Source of the DNA: Rhizophagus irregularis
Lineage: Eukaryota; Glomeromycota; Glomeromycetes; Glomerales; Glomeraceae
NCBI RefSeq assembly: GCF_026210795.1
Contig: NC_089455.1
Coordinates: 2,914,001 to 2,978,000 of the forward strand
Reading direction: 5' to 3'
DNA: 64,000 nt
A model generated the notes under the pieces. That model saw nothing but the letters and a program-made list of their open reading frames with translations, was not told where the DNA came from and did no database searches. Positions within the stretch are counted from its first letter, which is position 1, and each line of letters begins with the position of its first letter. Shown piece after piece: positions 32,218-45,908 of the stretch. A program made the translations under genes and the position numbers.

Positions 32218-33790
32218 ATGGCTTGTAAATTAGATTCTGCGAAAAATTTGTTTAAATATCCGGTAATTAAATGGCATAAAATGAGCCGCAAAATCATTTT
32301 ATATTTGAAAATTTCCCAACTAATTTAGATCAGGTGTGTTTTTTAAATTAAATTTCTTTTTAGAGATACGCTATTCCCGCTCCTAGCGAAGGAAAGGAAG
32401 TAAACGAAGAAGACCCATATGAAGTTGTTTATATTGACGACTTAGACAAACGAAAAGCTGCGTTTGGAATATGCTTCCAGTGTAATGAACCTGGTACAGG
32501 AAACAATTGGTGTAGACCTTGCAACGCTAAAAGATTTAGGGAAGAATTTAAAAATTGGACAAGCGGAAATAAGATTATTGATGAATTTATACAAGAATCA
32601 CAACTTAATGCAGTATATTACACACAATTTCTTGAATGGGTCCCTTTTGATAAATTTAAAGATGTTACTTATGTTGCCAGAGGAGGTTTTGGTAAAATTT
32701 ATAGGGCCATTTGGCATGAAGGACACATATCATTTTGGAAGCATAAAGAACAAAAATGGATGAGACAAAGTAACATTGTTGCATTAAAAAGTTTGGATGG
32801 TTCTTCTGATATAAGCATTGATTTTATTAATGAGGTAATGATATTGTTAAACACATGAATGTATATATATATCTCTTAACAATTAATAATTTTAATTATT
32901 TTTTTTAGATCAGATCTCATCTACAGATTAGTGTTGTTCATGATATTATTGAATGCTATGGAATAACACAAGATCCAGCTAGTAAAGATTATATGATGAT
33001 ATTAGAATTTTGTGGTGACGGAAATTTACGTAATTACGTAGCTAATTCTAAAGAGTATATACCTTACGATGAAAAAACTTATGATTTATACCAAATTGTA
33101 AAAGGTCTTAAAAGTATTCACGATGCGGGGAAGGTTCATAAAGATTTTCATTCAGGCAATATATTATGTGAAAATGTAGGTACATGTATAGCTATGTATA
33201 TTAGTGATTTGGGACTTTGTCGACCAGTAGCGGAACAATTAGAAAGTGGAAAGATTTATGGAGTATTGCCGTATGTAGCTCCTGAAGTATTACATGGAAA
33301 GCAATATAGTCCAGCTGCGGATATTTATTCGTTTGGCATTGTGATGAACGAATTTTTATCTGAGGAGTATCCTTTTGGCAATATTCCTCATAATTACGCT
33401 CTTATAAAGAATATTCTTAATGGAACTAGACCGGAAATATCCGAACATGTTCCGAAATTCCTTGTAGATGTTATTATGAAATGTTGGAACGCTAAGGCTG
33501 AAGATAGACCAACTGCCAAAGAATTGGTTCATGTATTTGGAAAATGGATAGATGAAAAAGATGATGAAAACAGTGAAATTTATTTTCAAATTAAAAAAGG
33601 CGACGAAAAGTATGAAGAATGCAAATCGAAAAATATATCTAAAAATACATCATCAATAAATGCATTAATAAATAAATCAGATGACAATAGTTTTAAATTC
33701 ACTCAAACGCATCCACAAGCTATATATACTAGTAGAAATCTTGATTTCGAGATATCATCTGATATAGAGTTAAAATTAGGTAATTTTTAA
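32218..33790 (+). CDS. Serine/threonine protein kinase with N-terminal Cys4 motif, 465 aa
   Basis: Exons 32218-32262, 32364-32834 and 32909-33790 join in phase 0. Residues 52-68 form Cys-x2-Cys-x9-Cys-x2-Cys (CFQCNEPGTGNNWCRPC), a probable zinc ribbon. The kinase domain runs from about residue 113: glycine loop ARGGFGKIYRA (120-129), Lys157 in VALKSL, catalytic loop HKDFHSGNIL (249-258), DLG at 272-274 in place of DFG, APE at 296-298, and DIYSFGIVMNE. The key Lys, Asp and Asn are present, so it is probably active. From general knowledge this architecture belongs to the kinase family strongly expanded in Rhizophagus. The C-terminal tail is Ser/Asn-rich. The end is ambiguous: an alternative intron from GT at 33780 to AG at 33846 would replace the last three residues by Asp and stop at 33851. 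Substrates are unknown. Confidence 0.85.
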
Positions 33791-36700
33791 TATAACATTT
33801 GATTTTCATCATAAACTGTAAATAATTTATTATTTTTTTTTTACAGATTGATTGAATAATGTTGATAATTAAAATAATTTTTTATACTCTATTTTTGACG
33901 ACGAATAATAAGAATAATACAATGCCGAAGTTTTTTTTTATATCATTATTATTTCATTTTTACCGCTTTTTTTACAATATTATTTATATTGGTTGGGTAT
34001 AACTGTATGGAGATCTGACTATAACAATGAAACTTATAATGTCGTAATTTTTTGTAAATAAATTACCATATTTATATTTCTGTAATTTCATATGATATTA
34101 ATAATCAAGAATTATGAGCCACAATTTTATCATAATAGTAATAATAATACATTTATGATGTTTCAAATAAAGATCATGGTGCAAACGAAAGATGATTGAA
34201 CTTAAAAAAGAAAGTTTTAAAAATATTTAGAACTATAAAATAAAATTAAATAGAATGAATGTGTTTACATATGATAACACTGTAGTGCGGTCACATCAAT
34301 TGGAGCAAAGCCCATATTCTAAATTAAGAACTTCCCATATTTGTATCGAGACTATTGACATTTGGTAATAAATGCTGTATTTTCAACTTAAGGAAATTGA
34401 TCACATATGATCCGCAGAAGAAACAATAGAAAAAATCTTTTTAAGATGAATAGAATCAGGCCACCGGGACATTCGATACATATTTAATCTTAAATTTCTA
34501 GTTTTCTAAGAATCTAAGTTTCGAAATTAATTAAAGTAATTAAAGTGAAACGTACACCTTTGTAATAATAACCTGCAGAACTTAAATTTTGGGGAGTATT
34601 TTTGTAATGCCTTACCAAGAACATCGATGTTTTAATAAAGTCACGTGATTTTGGAAACGGCTGATTTACATATTATATTAAAAAAAGCAAAGTATCATTA
34701 TTAAGGCGCTGTAACTCAGTTCACCTTGTGACGTAAAAATAAAAAATAAAAATTAAAAAAGCAAAGTAGCATTATTAAATATACTGAAAAAATATGTTAA
34801 TTGTAATTTGTAAATATACGGCATTATATCTAGACAAATCTAGACAAATTTTGATGATATTTATGGATTAAAAAATATATTATATATTATATAACATAAA
34901 TTTAATAAGTAATAAGATTTTTTTAACCTTTAGTACTTTACATATAGATAAATTTATATAAATTTAATAAAATTTCTTTCATTTTATTAGATTTTATTAA
35001 TATCAATTATTAAATAAACCAATTTTTCAGATATTTAAATATAAAATAAAAATATTTTTTATAATTTTATTAATTTAATTCTTGATTTTTTTTTTGTATG
35101 TTATAATAATTTAAAATTAAAAATAATTTTTTTTTCATGTTTTCATGTTAATTTTAATAATTTTAAATATTAATAAAAAAATTTTTTTTTATTATAATTA
35201 CTTATGCAAACTAATACTTTAATATACAATAAAAATAAATATATATGTGTACATATATATAATAATATTTAAAATAAAAATATTAAATTGTAATATAATA
35301 TATATAATGATATATAATAAAAGCTTTTATAATAAATCCTTTATAATAAATCCTTTATAATAAAAACAAGGTAGACAAATTGTTATTCATGTTAGTACCT
35401 TAATCTTTTTGTTTTTTTTTTTACAGCCCCCTCTTTCCCCTTTTTTTAATTTGTACTTTTTTTTATAAAAATTATTATATTTTATATATTATTTATATAA
35501 TGTAAAATCAATTATAAAAAAAAAATTAATTATTATTAAAGGTAAGGTTCATACTAAATAGTAAGTTTTTATTATGTACAAAGCCACATATTGCAAAAAT
35601 TTTGTTACTGTAATACAAGTCCTGATTAATTCATGCAAAGATTCATCAGTGGCTTTTTTGAACTTTAATACCTGTTTTTTATAACGTAAAAAATTAAGGT
35701 TTTCAGAATGGGCCAGGCCTCTATACTTTTTAAAAAAGTTGATGACATCTTTAGTATTACAGTACTCGGGTTACTGCGCTACCTGATACATTTAATATTA
35801 ATATTATTACATAATATATATGTTGCCAAATTTCTAAATAAACACGGATAATAAATGGTAAATTAACTAATTAACTAAATATTGTCTTTTTTTTTGGTAA
35901 AAAAAACCCTTGAATTATAATTCATCGGAAAATAAATTTTTTTTTTTTAAGTTAAAAAAAAATTTTTTTTTCTAAAAAAAAAAAATTAGATGTAAATAAT
36001 TATAAGCCATATTATTGTAAAAATAATTTCTAATATTCTTACAATAGCGGTTAAACGGTAACTTAATCAAGTCACAATTACACATTATTTGTTGTTGAAT
36101 GCAGAATGTGCATATTCTAAGAGTCGGGTACCTAATAGTCCTGGGCGCAGCATATATACCCTATTAGAGATCAGATAGGAAAATCATCTTTCCGGAGAAA
36201 TTAAGAAAGAATGATTATTGGATTAATTTCTAACAATCAATCTAAGACACGAGGTTGATCAAAATAACGAATTATAATTGTTTCTTAGACTCTCTATTCT
36301 CTCCCTTTTTTGATCGTAATACTCTTTGACTGGACGTCTTGCAAATGTGATACAATATACAGTATATAGATTAGTTTTGATTGAAAAAAATGACTTACTT
36401 AAGAATAATAATTTTTTTTTTTTAATAAACGTTCATACATTAATATTTCATAAATAGTTTCTTTCTTTTGTTTATTTATATCAACAAGAACACCAAATAT
36501 CAAACATAAATATTTTAATTTAAACAAAAATATTTATTAATTACTATACTTGACATTTTATTATCCCTAGATTAAAAAAAGATCATGTTAAAAAATTTAT
36601 ATATAGTTTATGAATAAAATTATATCTTTAGAACTGGATTAAATACCTGTTTTACATATTATCTTTCGTTCCTTGTAGGACGCAATCCGTCATTTTCTTT

Positions 36701-39476
36701 ATGTTGCAAAAGATAATAATTAATGTTAATCAGGAATTTGTTTTGTAATCTTGTAACATTTAACAAATACAAAAAATCAAAAAGGATAAATGATTTAATT
36801 GTTAAAGAAAACAATCGAATTAGTGTAAATCCTTTTATTATTAATCTTGTCCTTTAATTTTTTTTTTCCCTTAATTAATCTGTACATAGTATCGATCAAC
36901 GCAAAATGAAACCTACTTTATCATAGTATACTCGGCAAAAGATGTCTTGACAATCTATGTAAAATTCATATTAAGTAATGGTAATAACATATCAGAGTCC
37001 ATATCTGCACAAAGATCCAAATTTTAAAAAATGATACAGTACATAAAAACGCGATAATTGTAAATAATTTTTTTTTGAAATAATCGCGTAATACATACTT
37101 ACATCATACGTATATCTCTCCATATTTGTTAATATTGTCTGTCGTACAATATTTTTCAAAAAATTTCTCTAGATATCTAATATGATGACGAATATTTTAG
37201 AAAGAAATTAATCGACAGCCCAATCAAAAAAAGAAAGAATTTTTTTTTTTTTTTTTTTTTGAATAAATTACTGACACGGGGAATTAATACATTGTTAATA
37301 TGTCAACTTAATCCCTTTTCTGGTCAAACACTCGACACAAAAAGAACACATAAAATTGGCTTCCATAATTCTTCTTTCGCACGCTGCTTTAAACAAGGTG
37401 TCATTGTGCAGTAGTGTTTTATAAATGCTAATCCATTTTCATAGAATTTTGTACATTTCCTCGGTTTTTCAACATAATTAAAGTTTAAGTTTGGGGATTA
37501 AACGGAAAGATGATTTTCTTGTTGAACAAATATGCATTAACTTGGTTTTTTTTAAAAAAAAAGAACTTACCTCACCAATATTGTAAAGTTATATGCAAAT
37601 GTAGATTGATGCTTAAGTAAAATTGTTTAGCTCCCCAAAAAATGGTAAAAAAAAAGATACTCTTTTTTCATCAGTTATCCCAAATTATTAATAATAAGGG
37701 TTTTAATCTATAATTTGTGTATTTAACCGTTTTTTCTTTGTGTAAAATTTTAAATAAAATGGCATTTTGAAACATGCTGGTTTATTTAGAACTCCCAATT
37801 TTTTAAACAACTTTAGTTAGTAATATTACGTATACTATAGTGTTAAATATCAGTAAGGGATTGTTGTTTTACAAAAAAAAAAATAATAATAATAATAAAA
37901 AAATAATTTTTTTTTTCATTTTCTTGTTTCCATAAAAATAAACCATTAACTTACCGCAGCTAAAATTTATAAGTTGTGTAAATTTAAAATCCCACGGTAT
38001 TCTCGTATAACGCGATACAAAAAATGTCGCCGCCTTTAACTGTGCCACGACTTCTGTGTAAAGAAATGAACATTTTTTTTTCCCTATTTTTTTTTCTTTG
38101 GCGTCCTTTATGCTATACTATAACAGTAAATTATATGTGGGAAACAACAAAAGCACATAATCAATCATATTGCATACTTGTACACAATCCCCATTTTTCG
38201 CTAACACTAACCCATCTTTATCATTATCGATGAAGTCGATAAAAAAAAATTTCGGTATGCAAAGGAATGCTGAATCTTGTATAGAGTTAATTTTTTACGG
38301 GAAAATTTTAAGTTGTCGTACACGTGGAACAATGCAATATGTGAGCCTATATATAGCTTAATGTAATGATCATATACAGAGAATAAGTAACTTTGGACCC
38401 GGTACTGACTCAGTATTAAAATAAATATAATAATATATATATATATATTAAATCATGTTACAGTATAACATGTTATTATACTAAATTGAGTTAAACTTAA
38501 CCATATATAAAGTATAATAATTTTTATAATCAACCTATTTCTTCAAAGTTGATTTTTTCGTATACATTTTTTGTTTTTCAGTTGTGTAAGTGTGATTTAC
38601 ACTTTATTGCAGTATATGCTGTGCATCAAGAGTATTATAAAAGAATTTTTTTATATATATAATAAATATATAAATCTTTCAAATATAGAGAGATTTTTAA
38701 TAATAATTGTTAAAGGAAACGGTTTATTACTTAGTTGATAAATTAAATTTAATATTGGGTTTAATATCATGTTGTAAATATCCCCACAAAAGGTTACGAT
38801 CCATTCCTGACGATTTTTTATTTATACATCTCTATTTTAAATGTCAAATACACAAACTCCACATATTTACCATGTTACACGACTTAGTCATAATCTTCAA
38901 ATGTGCAAATGTGACTCATAATAAATTAATTAAAATACTAATGTATTTTTATATATTTTATAAAAATATAAAAAAAAAAAACTCCCGCCCGTTCTTTTGC
39001 ATAATATTTTAGTATTTTGTTGTGATTTCAGGATTTTCTCCTCGCTTATCCGAATTTGTATTTGTTGTCATACAGGTTTCTATCAAATAGAACTTTAAAA
39101 TAAAATAAAAATAATATAAATTAAAAAAATATAAATATCCAATTTTTTTTTATTAATTATCTTCTTGCAAGTTTTCTTCTCTCTTTTTTTTTTTACGTTT
39201 TTTGATAGGGATAAAACTTGCTATTAATCTTTTTTTTTAAAAAAAAAAAATTTTTTTTTTTATTATTGTAATATTTTAAAAAAATTTTTTCTTTTACTCT
39301 CTTTTTTGAGAAAAAACTTAATTATCCTGAAAAATTCTTTCTCTTATTTCTTTTTTCAGTATATTTATCAATATCATTATTCTCTTTTAACTTCCATTAT
39401 TATTTTACAATCATTTTCATTTATTAACTTTATCTTTTTCCTTGTTACTGTTTAGTGTATCAATTTTTCTTTTGTC
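33791..39476. other. Long spacer between the kinase and sestrin genes
   Basis: No gene I can support. A 24-bp word with AAAAAAGCAAAGTA and CATTATTAA occurs at about 34680 and 34755. ATAATAAATCCTTT is tandemly repeated near 35330-35365. A T-run of about 20 occurs at 37240. Short frames at 38024-38361 and 38707-39012 have no domain, and the latter starts at TTG. The last 300 bp (39170-39470) are T/C-rich and probably the sestrin promoter and leader. Confidence 0.5.
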
Positions 39477-42400
39477 ATGACAACATCTGAACAACAACAA
39501 CCAGTTGAAAATAACAGTGATTTTGCTCCACCATCAACTTTAGAAAGTCGAGCTAGAGCTTTCAGAGAATTCCGCACTCGTGTGGCTCTCTTTAATGGTT
39601 TATTAACTACTGACCCAAAAGAACGTGCAAATGCATCTGATAGAATAACTCAATTATTAAAGAATTTGGCAAAAGAATCTTATCCATCTGAAACAGCTGG
39701 AACTGTAATATCAGCATCTGGTGACAGGGAAAATGTATCTGGTGTGTCTTCTCCACTCAATAATGTGTTGGTCACTCCACTTTCATCATTATCTCCTTTT
39801 AATTCTCCGTTGTTCACTGATGGATCGGGTTCGGCATCTGCTTCTTCTTATGCTCCTTCTCCGAATATTCATCATTCACATGCAAATGAAGGTGTTGACA
39901 GTGAAAATTTTGGTTATGTAAATCAAATGGAATTTCAACGGAACGGGTTTCCGGATGGAGCCAGTGATCATTCTCGAAGAAATTCCGCTGATGAAAATTC
40001 TCCTGATGATATAGAAAAATCTGAGGAAGAAAGGAAGGAATATCTTAGATTGCTTATTTTGGCAATGTTACGTATGTCTATCGATTGTCCCTTCTCCGAT
40101 GTTAGAAATTCTTTTAATAGATGTTTAAAGAGACTTAGGGTAAGATTTTCATTCTTTTCATTCTAGAAATTTATTTATTTGCCTATCAAAAGTTTGGAAC
40201 TTCGTTAAAAACGTTAGAAAAAAAAAAAAATAATAATAATTGATATTACTGCGCCACGATTCGTTGATTTATTATTAATAAAATGTTAATAAAAAAAAAA
40301 AGTAAGTTATCTAAAAAAATATTTATTTTCACATTTTCTTCTATCTTAAATTGAATTTGGTTTGTTTTGCTTTATTGTCAACTAGCAATTTACCTTTTTA
40401 TCTTTAATATACCAAAAAAAAGTGAAACCTTATATCATTCAGTGTATACTACGGAAAAAAAAATTGAAATGGTTCTTATATATATATATTATATATATTT
40501 TTTTTTTAAAAAAAAAAAAGGCCCCAAAAAAAAGAAAAAAAAATTGAAAAATGATAGAGGAAACAAATAAAAAAAAATTTGAGAACAAGCAAGATTATCT
40601 CTAAAAGAAAGAAAGAAAAAGAAATTATAGGCAATCCTATATTAACTTGCAAATGTGAAATTGAAAATTTTCATACAAAATCATTTAGTAATAGAATGTA
40701 AATATTGTACACGTAATTTCATTTTTAAAGAAATTATTATATAATAATTACGGTACAAGTAAATAATAATGTTTTCAAAAGATTTATTTTAATTATAATT
40801 ATTCAAAAAAATATAATAAAATTTTCGAAATAATACCTTTGTTAACTATTTTCTTTTCTCTTCTTTTCTTTTTTTGAAATCTTGTTCTTATTTTTTAATA
40901 GCAAATGAACGTTCCGGTACCATCACCAATCAATCCATCTCCATCTTTCTTTATCGCACCTCAAGACATAATAACACTTGAATGGCCAATAGAATATACG
41001 AATAGTACTCTTACAGAAAGTACTCCTCGTTCTATAACCCCTTCTGGATATTCTACATCTAGTTCATCCTCATCATCTAATTCATCATCATTTTCCGAAG
41101 AAATACCACGAGTAATTCAACAACCATTAACTCCAGCTACTCCTTTATATCCAACAAGTCCTCCTAGTTTACCAATAGGCAGACAGCCTGATGATTTAGT
41201 TAGAAAGTTGATGATTGATACTTTTATTAAATCAGCAAGATTAAGCCATTTTTATCGAATTTTGGCTTATTTTCCTAGTTTTATGGAAAGATATCAAGAA
41301 TCTTATGATGTTATTATAAGAGATCCTAATAATGGGCCTGTACCTCTAAGTTGGAGATTTTATATTGGAATAATGGTAAGTTATATAATAAAATTATAAG
41401 GGAAAGTTTGTTTTTTTCATAAAAATTTATAATCCTTAAATTTATAATCCTTCACGATTTTCAGGCTGCGTCACAGTTTAAATGTCAATATATCGTTTCA
41501 ATACTCACAAATGACTTTCTAATGTATGGAGGGAATATTGATTGGTTACAAGGTCTTCATCGTGTACCAGCAAAAATCCGTAATTTGGCTACACTAAATA
41601 CTATATTAGCAAATCAACCATGGCGTCTTGGACCATCACATATTGGCGCATTGGTTAAACGTTCACAAAACCCACAGGAACAATGGTCGATTGCTGAGAT
41701 TGTTCATGTTATTTTGATAATGAGCACTTTTCATAGTTTAAGCAGTTATGTATTGGGATGTGGAATTGTCCCAGAATATGATAGTGCCGGAGGTAATTGT
41801 CCTTTTACTCCTAATTCCCCTATTGAAGAATCTGGGAGTTCTATTGGAGTTTTGAATTCGGAAAATATTCCTGCGGAAGTTTTATCTGGATTAGGCGTTA
41901 CATTAGAAGAACAGCCTGAAGAATCTGATACTGTAAGCACTACTACGGAATCAGTTATAGCTTCAGACCCTATTCCCATTCCAAGCCATACAATTCGGGA
42001 ACGCAATGATTTAGAAATTAATCATACAAGTCAATTAATTAGACGATTAAATTTACGTAATAGAGAGGAAAGAGAGGAAAGAGAACAAATTAATTATGGA
42101 TCAGTATCTAGTGATGGTTCTTATTCTTTTCCAAGAGTTCCTGGATTTGACAATGTTGATGAGGAGAGTGAGTATCTTACTTAGGGGGGGGGTTTTTTAA
42201 GTCATATTATTAGAGATTTCCTTAATAATTTTATTAACAATTAACTAATTTATAAACGATTATTCAAAAATAATTTTTAGCATTTACGGACGAAACAGAT
42301 GTAGCAACATACTCATTTCCTCAAGAATTTTTCTCAAACGCGAGTACTCCTCGTACTTTATCATTTAATCCACCGCCCGCAGAAGATTTTTCAAAGTTTC

Positions 42401-43063
42401 TTGATCCAGATGTAGAGATGCATTATACAGACTTTTCTGTTAATAGTTCTGAATATAGCGTATTTAAATTACAAGATTATTGTTGGGAAGATCAGGGAGT
42501 AATAATGGTAAACAACTATTTGCCGGATATAGGCGAAGTATTAGATCGAGAATTTTCAGAAATTCGAGATTTTACTGATTACAGGTATTATATAATATAT
42601 TATCATTTTTGTTGAGATTCTTTCATGCATGATTTAGATATTAACTTCTTTATATCAAATAATAGTTTATTCCATTCATACCGATCTGATTTGGATACAA
42701 CTCCACTTCGACAAGCAATTTGGTACTATGTCCAGCGATTATTCGGATTATACAAGGATGATTATGAATATCGCGACATTAATACATTTCTTAATAAAAA
42801 GATTAAAGCTTTTCTCAAGAAGGTTGGTCAAAGGTTATCTTAAAAACTAAAATTTTATTCAGCATTTTATTTACTCTCTTATTCTCTATTAGGTTTGCTG
42901 CACACCTGAAGAGATTAGATATAACGATTGGAGGGGTGTAGGATTTCGTTTACGCGAAGAAGAAAAATGTCATGTAAATTTGATTGCTGTCGAAGCACGT
43001 AAACAAGCAGAACTAGTTTATGGATTATCATGTGTTATGAAATGGGAAAAAGGGAAAGAATGA
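39477..43063 (+). CDS. Sestrin family protein, 6 exons, 823 aa
   Basis: Exons 39477-40139, 40902-41375, 41465-42167, 42281-42584, 42666-42822 and 42893-43063 all join in phase and total 824 codons. Sestrins carry nutrient and stress signals to TORC1 through GATOR2. The N-domain is seen as SWRFYIGIMAA, KCQYIVSILTNDFL, GGNIDWLQGLHRVPAKI and SIAEIVHVILIMSTFHSL. The C-domain shows YCWEDQGVIMVNNYLPDIG, LDTTPLRQAIWYYVQRLFG, YKDDYEY and CHVNLIAVEARKQAEL. Matching human SESN2 by motif spacing, Thr726, Arg730, Trp780 and Glu791 fall at leucine-pocket positions and Asp746-Asp747 at the GATOR2-binding pair. In the peroxidase-like site Cys386 and Tyr388 are kept, but the His position is Leu393. At 823 residues it is much longer than animal sestrins (about 480-550). 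The extra length is a Ser/Pro-rich leader of about 270 residues and a disordered insert in exon 3. Confidence 0.88.
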
Positions 43064-45908
43064 TATGGATGGGGTCATTGATTCATCCCATCTGTTAATG
43101 AATGGATAAAATTCAGAAATAGAAAAAAAAACGTAACATTTTTTTAGATCTGTGGATATTTTTTTAGATAGAAAAAAAAAACTATTGAAATTTTAAATCA
43201 AAAAAAAAAAAACTTTTTCAAAAAAAATCGCAATCGAATGAATTTTTTTTTTTGCAAGCAAAAAAAAAGTTTCACCGTTATTTTATTTTATTTATAAAAT
43301 TTTCATTTTTCTTTACAAAAAAAAAAGTGGATCGGTTAGGTTTATTTTTATAACGAACTTTCTGTTATATATTATATTATATTATATATATATATATTAT
43401 TACAAATTTTTTTTCCCATAAAGAAAAAAAAAAATTATCGAAATCACAAACAAAAAAAAAAAGAAAAAAAGAAAAAAAAGATCTACCTTCACAAGATATC
43501 CAAAGTATTATAAAAAAAACCCAAAAAATGTAGAAAATTAGTTAGACTTTTTATATATATATATTTTTCTTTTTTTGTATCAATTACCTTTTTTTTTATT
43601 TTACCTTCCTAAAAATTAAAAATTTCATCTATGATAAATTCTTATGATTTTATTTTAACAAAACCTAAGCATAAAAAAAAAAAATTTATGTACAAAAAAA
43701 AACAAAAAAAAAAAATAAAATCAATTTATAAGTTTTTTTCGTGTTTTTTTTTGATATATTGTGTTTTTGATTTGAAAAAATCATTCACGGTATATCAAAT
43801 TTAAATAAATTAAGTAAGTTTCATTTGATTTTAATTAAAATGAAAAAAAATTTACTAATTTTAAAAAAGTTCATTTTTCTTCTCTTTTTGCATTTTTTTT
43901 AAAAAAAGTCAAGTATGCTTTTAGTTTGCCTGGAGATAAAGGAATAGGAAGGGCCCTTGCGTTTTGGAAATTAAAATGACCTTTTTTTTGAAGGTTATTT
44001 TTTTGTCACTTATAATTTTGGCCGCCCGGCTTTATGTTGATCCAAAATTTTTGAACTTTTATTTAGCGGTTGTTTTTGTTGTGAGTAAGTAATTAAATAT
44101 TCTTTTTCAAATTTCGACTCAATGGTTTATTATCATTAATATTTGTGTATGTTTTTATATCATTTTTCTTGATGTACTTTAGTGTGATACTTTCTTGTTT
44201 TTCGATGTAAGTATAATTATTTTTTATTATAGGAATACCTTGCGCTCAAGAAGTCAAAAGCTTTTTTTATAAGAAGCTTCCTTCCAAGTGTTTTATTATT
44301 CGATTATTCATAATTTGTTTTTAATTATAATGCATATAAACAAGCCAAGAAATCTCAAGAAAATAAAGGGAACTACAAAAAGGGGAAGGCCTGGTTTTTG
44401 TCATTTTTGACCCATGAAATCTTGGTAAACAAAATATTATTAACAACGAATGGTTCAGCTTACTGTAAATAGGATCAAAATTCAATCAATAAAGATATAA
44501 AAGATGATGCGAAATGGGGTTCTTCTTTTACCAATTTATTTGATAATAACTCTCTTCTACGTGATTAAGATCTTGAATAGTTTCTTTAAGCGATGCTACC
44601 GCAAGAACATAATACATAATATACTGTATTTATCTATTAAATATATATTACATGCATATATTTTTGAAAATGATATCTTGGACATATCAAATCGGATGAA
44701 CAAAAAGGATTCAATGTATGGTAAAAAATCAAATAATAATTTAAAACGTGTTTAATAGGTAGGTGTAAACCATCAACTTTGGGAAAAAAAAGACTTGATT
44801 AATCAATAGGTCTTGATAATGTTACCTTGATTGTGACAGTCTTTCAAAAAATAATTTGATTTGATTTATATTTTATGGTAGAAAACGCTAAATTCGTCCA
44901 TACTAAGAATAGTTCGCCACCTAACCAGGAAATAGCGTAAAATTCTCTCAAATTATTTAAAAGTAGAATAAGTAAAATGAAATTCCCAATTAAATTAAGT
45001 ATATTTGAATCCTATTCAATGATGTCGGTAAAATAATAAAATGACTTGACTTTAAAGTTCTGAATCGAATCTCGTAAATCACTATGAAAGATCCCATCAA
45101 GTGGACTGCCTACGCTACTGTTAAAAGAAATTATCACAACCCGCTCACAGATTACAGTAACTCTACAATTCAGCCTTCATTTCCTGTGAACCAGCTCCAG
45201 CTTTATATATAATTTCGCCGACTTTTTCACTATAAGTACCTCCATCTTCAAGAGTCCACCAACTCTTGGTATGATTCCTCTATTAGCACTTTATGATCCA
45301 TATATATGTTGAAACGTGTAAAATGATGATGAGCAAATACTAGTAACAACTTTAGAACTTTAGAGCAGTGATAAAAAATTTAGATAAAAAATCTATTGCT
45401 AATAAAAATTCTCTTAATTGAGTTTTTTTAGATACAGTATTCACAACACAATTTTTAAATTAAACTTCTGAATTAGGGATTACTGGAAAAGCGCTAAATA
45501 TCTAAAATTATTTATTTTATTTGTATAAAAAGGCATCTTTATCTTATGAAACAACATACTTTACAAAAAAAAACACTTTTTAACCATACTATTGTTTTAT
45601 TCGTATGAATAGAATTTTTTTTTAACAAAATGATATTTTATCTGTAACTTTTAGTTTTTATAATATTGAGTGTTACGGGGTTTTCAAGTCTGTTTAAAAT
45701 TTTGAAATTATTATATTTTGATGTTGTTGTTTCTTTAGATAAAATACTTTGTTGTTCTAGAGAGCGAAAAAATCCATTTTTTACTGGTTGCAATGATATA
45801 CTGAATACCATTTTCTTCAAATAATATCTAAATTTTGAATTTTGAATTTCAAAGCTACTGATTAAGTACTAAATCATGTATCTATTAATCATATTGGTTA
45901 CTTGTCTA
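43064..45908. other. Spacer with two doubtful small frames
   Basis: Probable sestrin 3' untranslated sequence, then AT-rich DNA with many A and T runs. A 38-codon frame from the ATG at 43976 (hydrophobic, FLKVIFLSLIILAARLY) and an 83-codon frame at 44504-44755 (hydrophobic start, then Lys/Asn-rich) could be small membrane peptides. Neither has a domain or recognisable context, so I do not call them genes. Confidence 0.4.

Noticed and set aside
32464-32763. 99-codon frame beginning MEYASSVMNL
   Set aside because: Shadow of kinase exon 2; the other frame holds the Cys4 motif and glycine loop and joins in phase to both neighbours.
38707-39012. 101-codon plus-strand frame
   Set aside because: Starts at TTG, has no domain and lies in AT-rich DNA upstream of sestrin without splice signals.
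43976-44092. 38-codon hydrophobic peptide
   Set aside because: It could be a small membrane protein, but length and context do not support it beyond chance.
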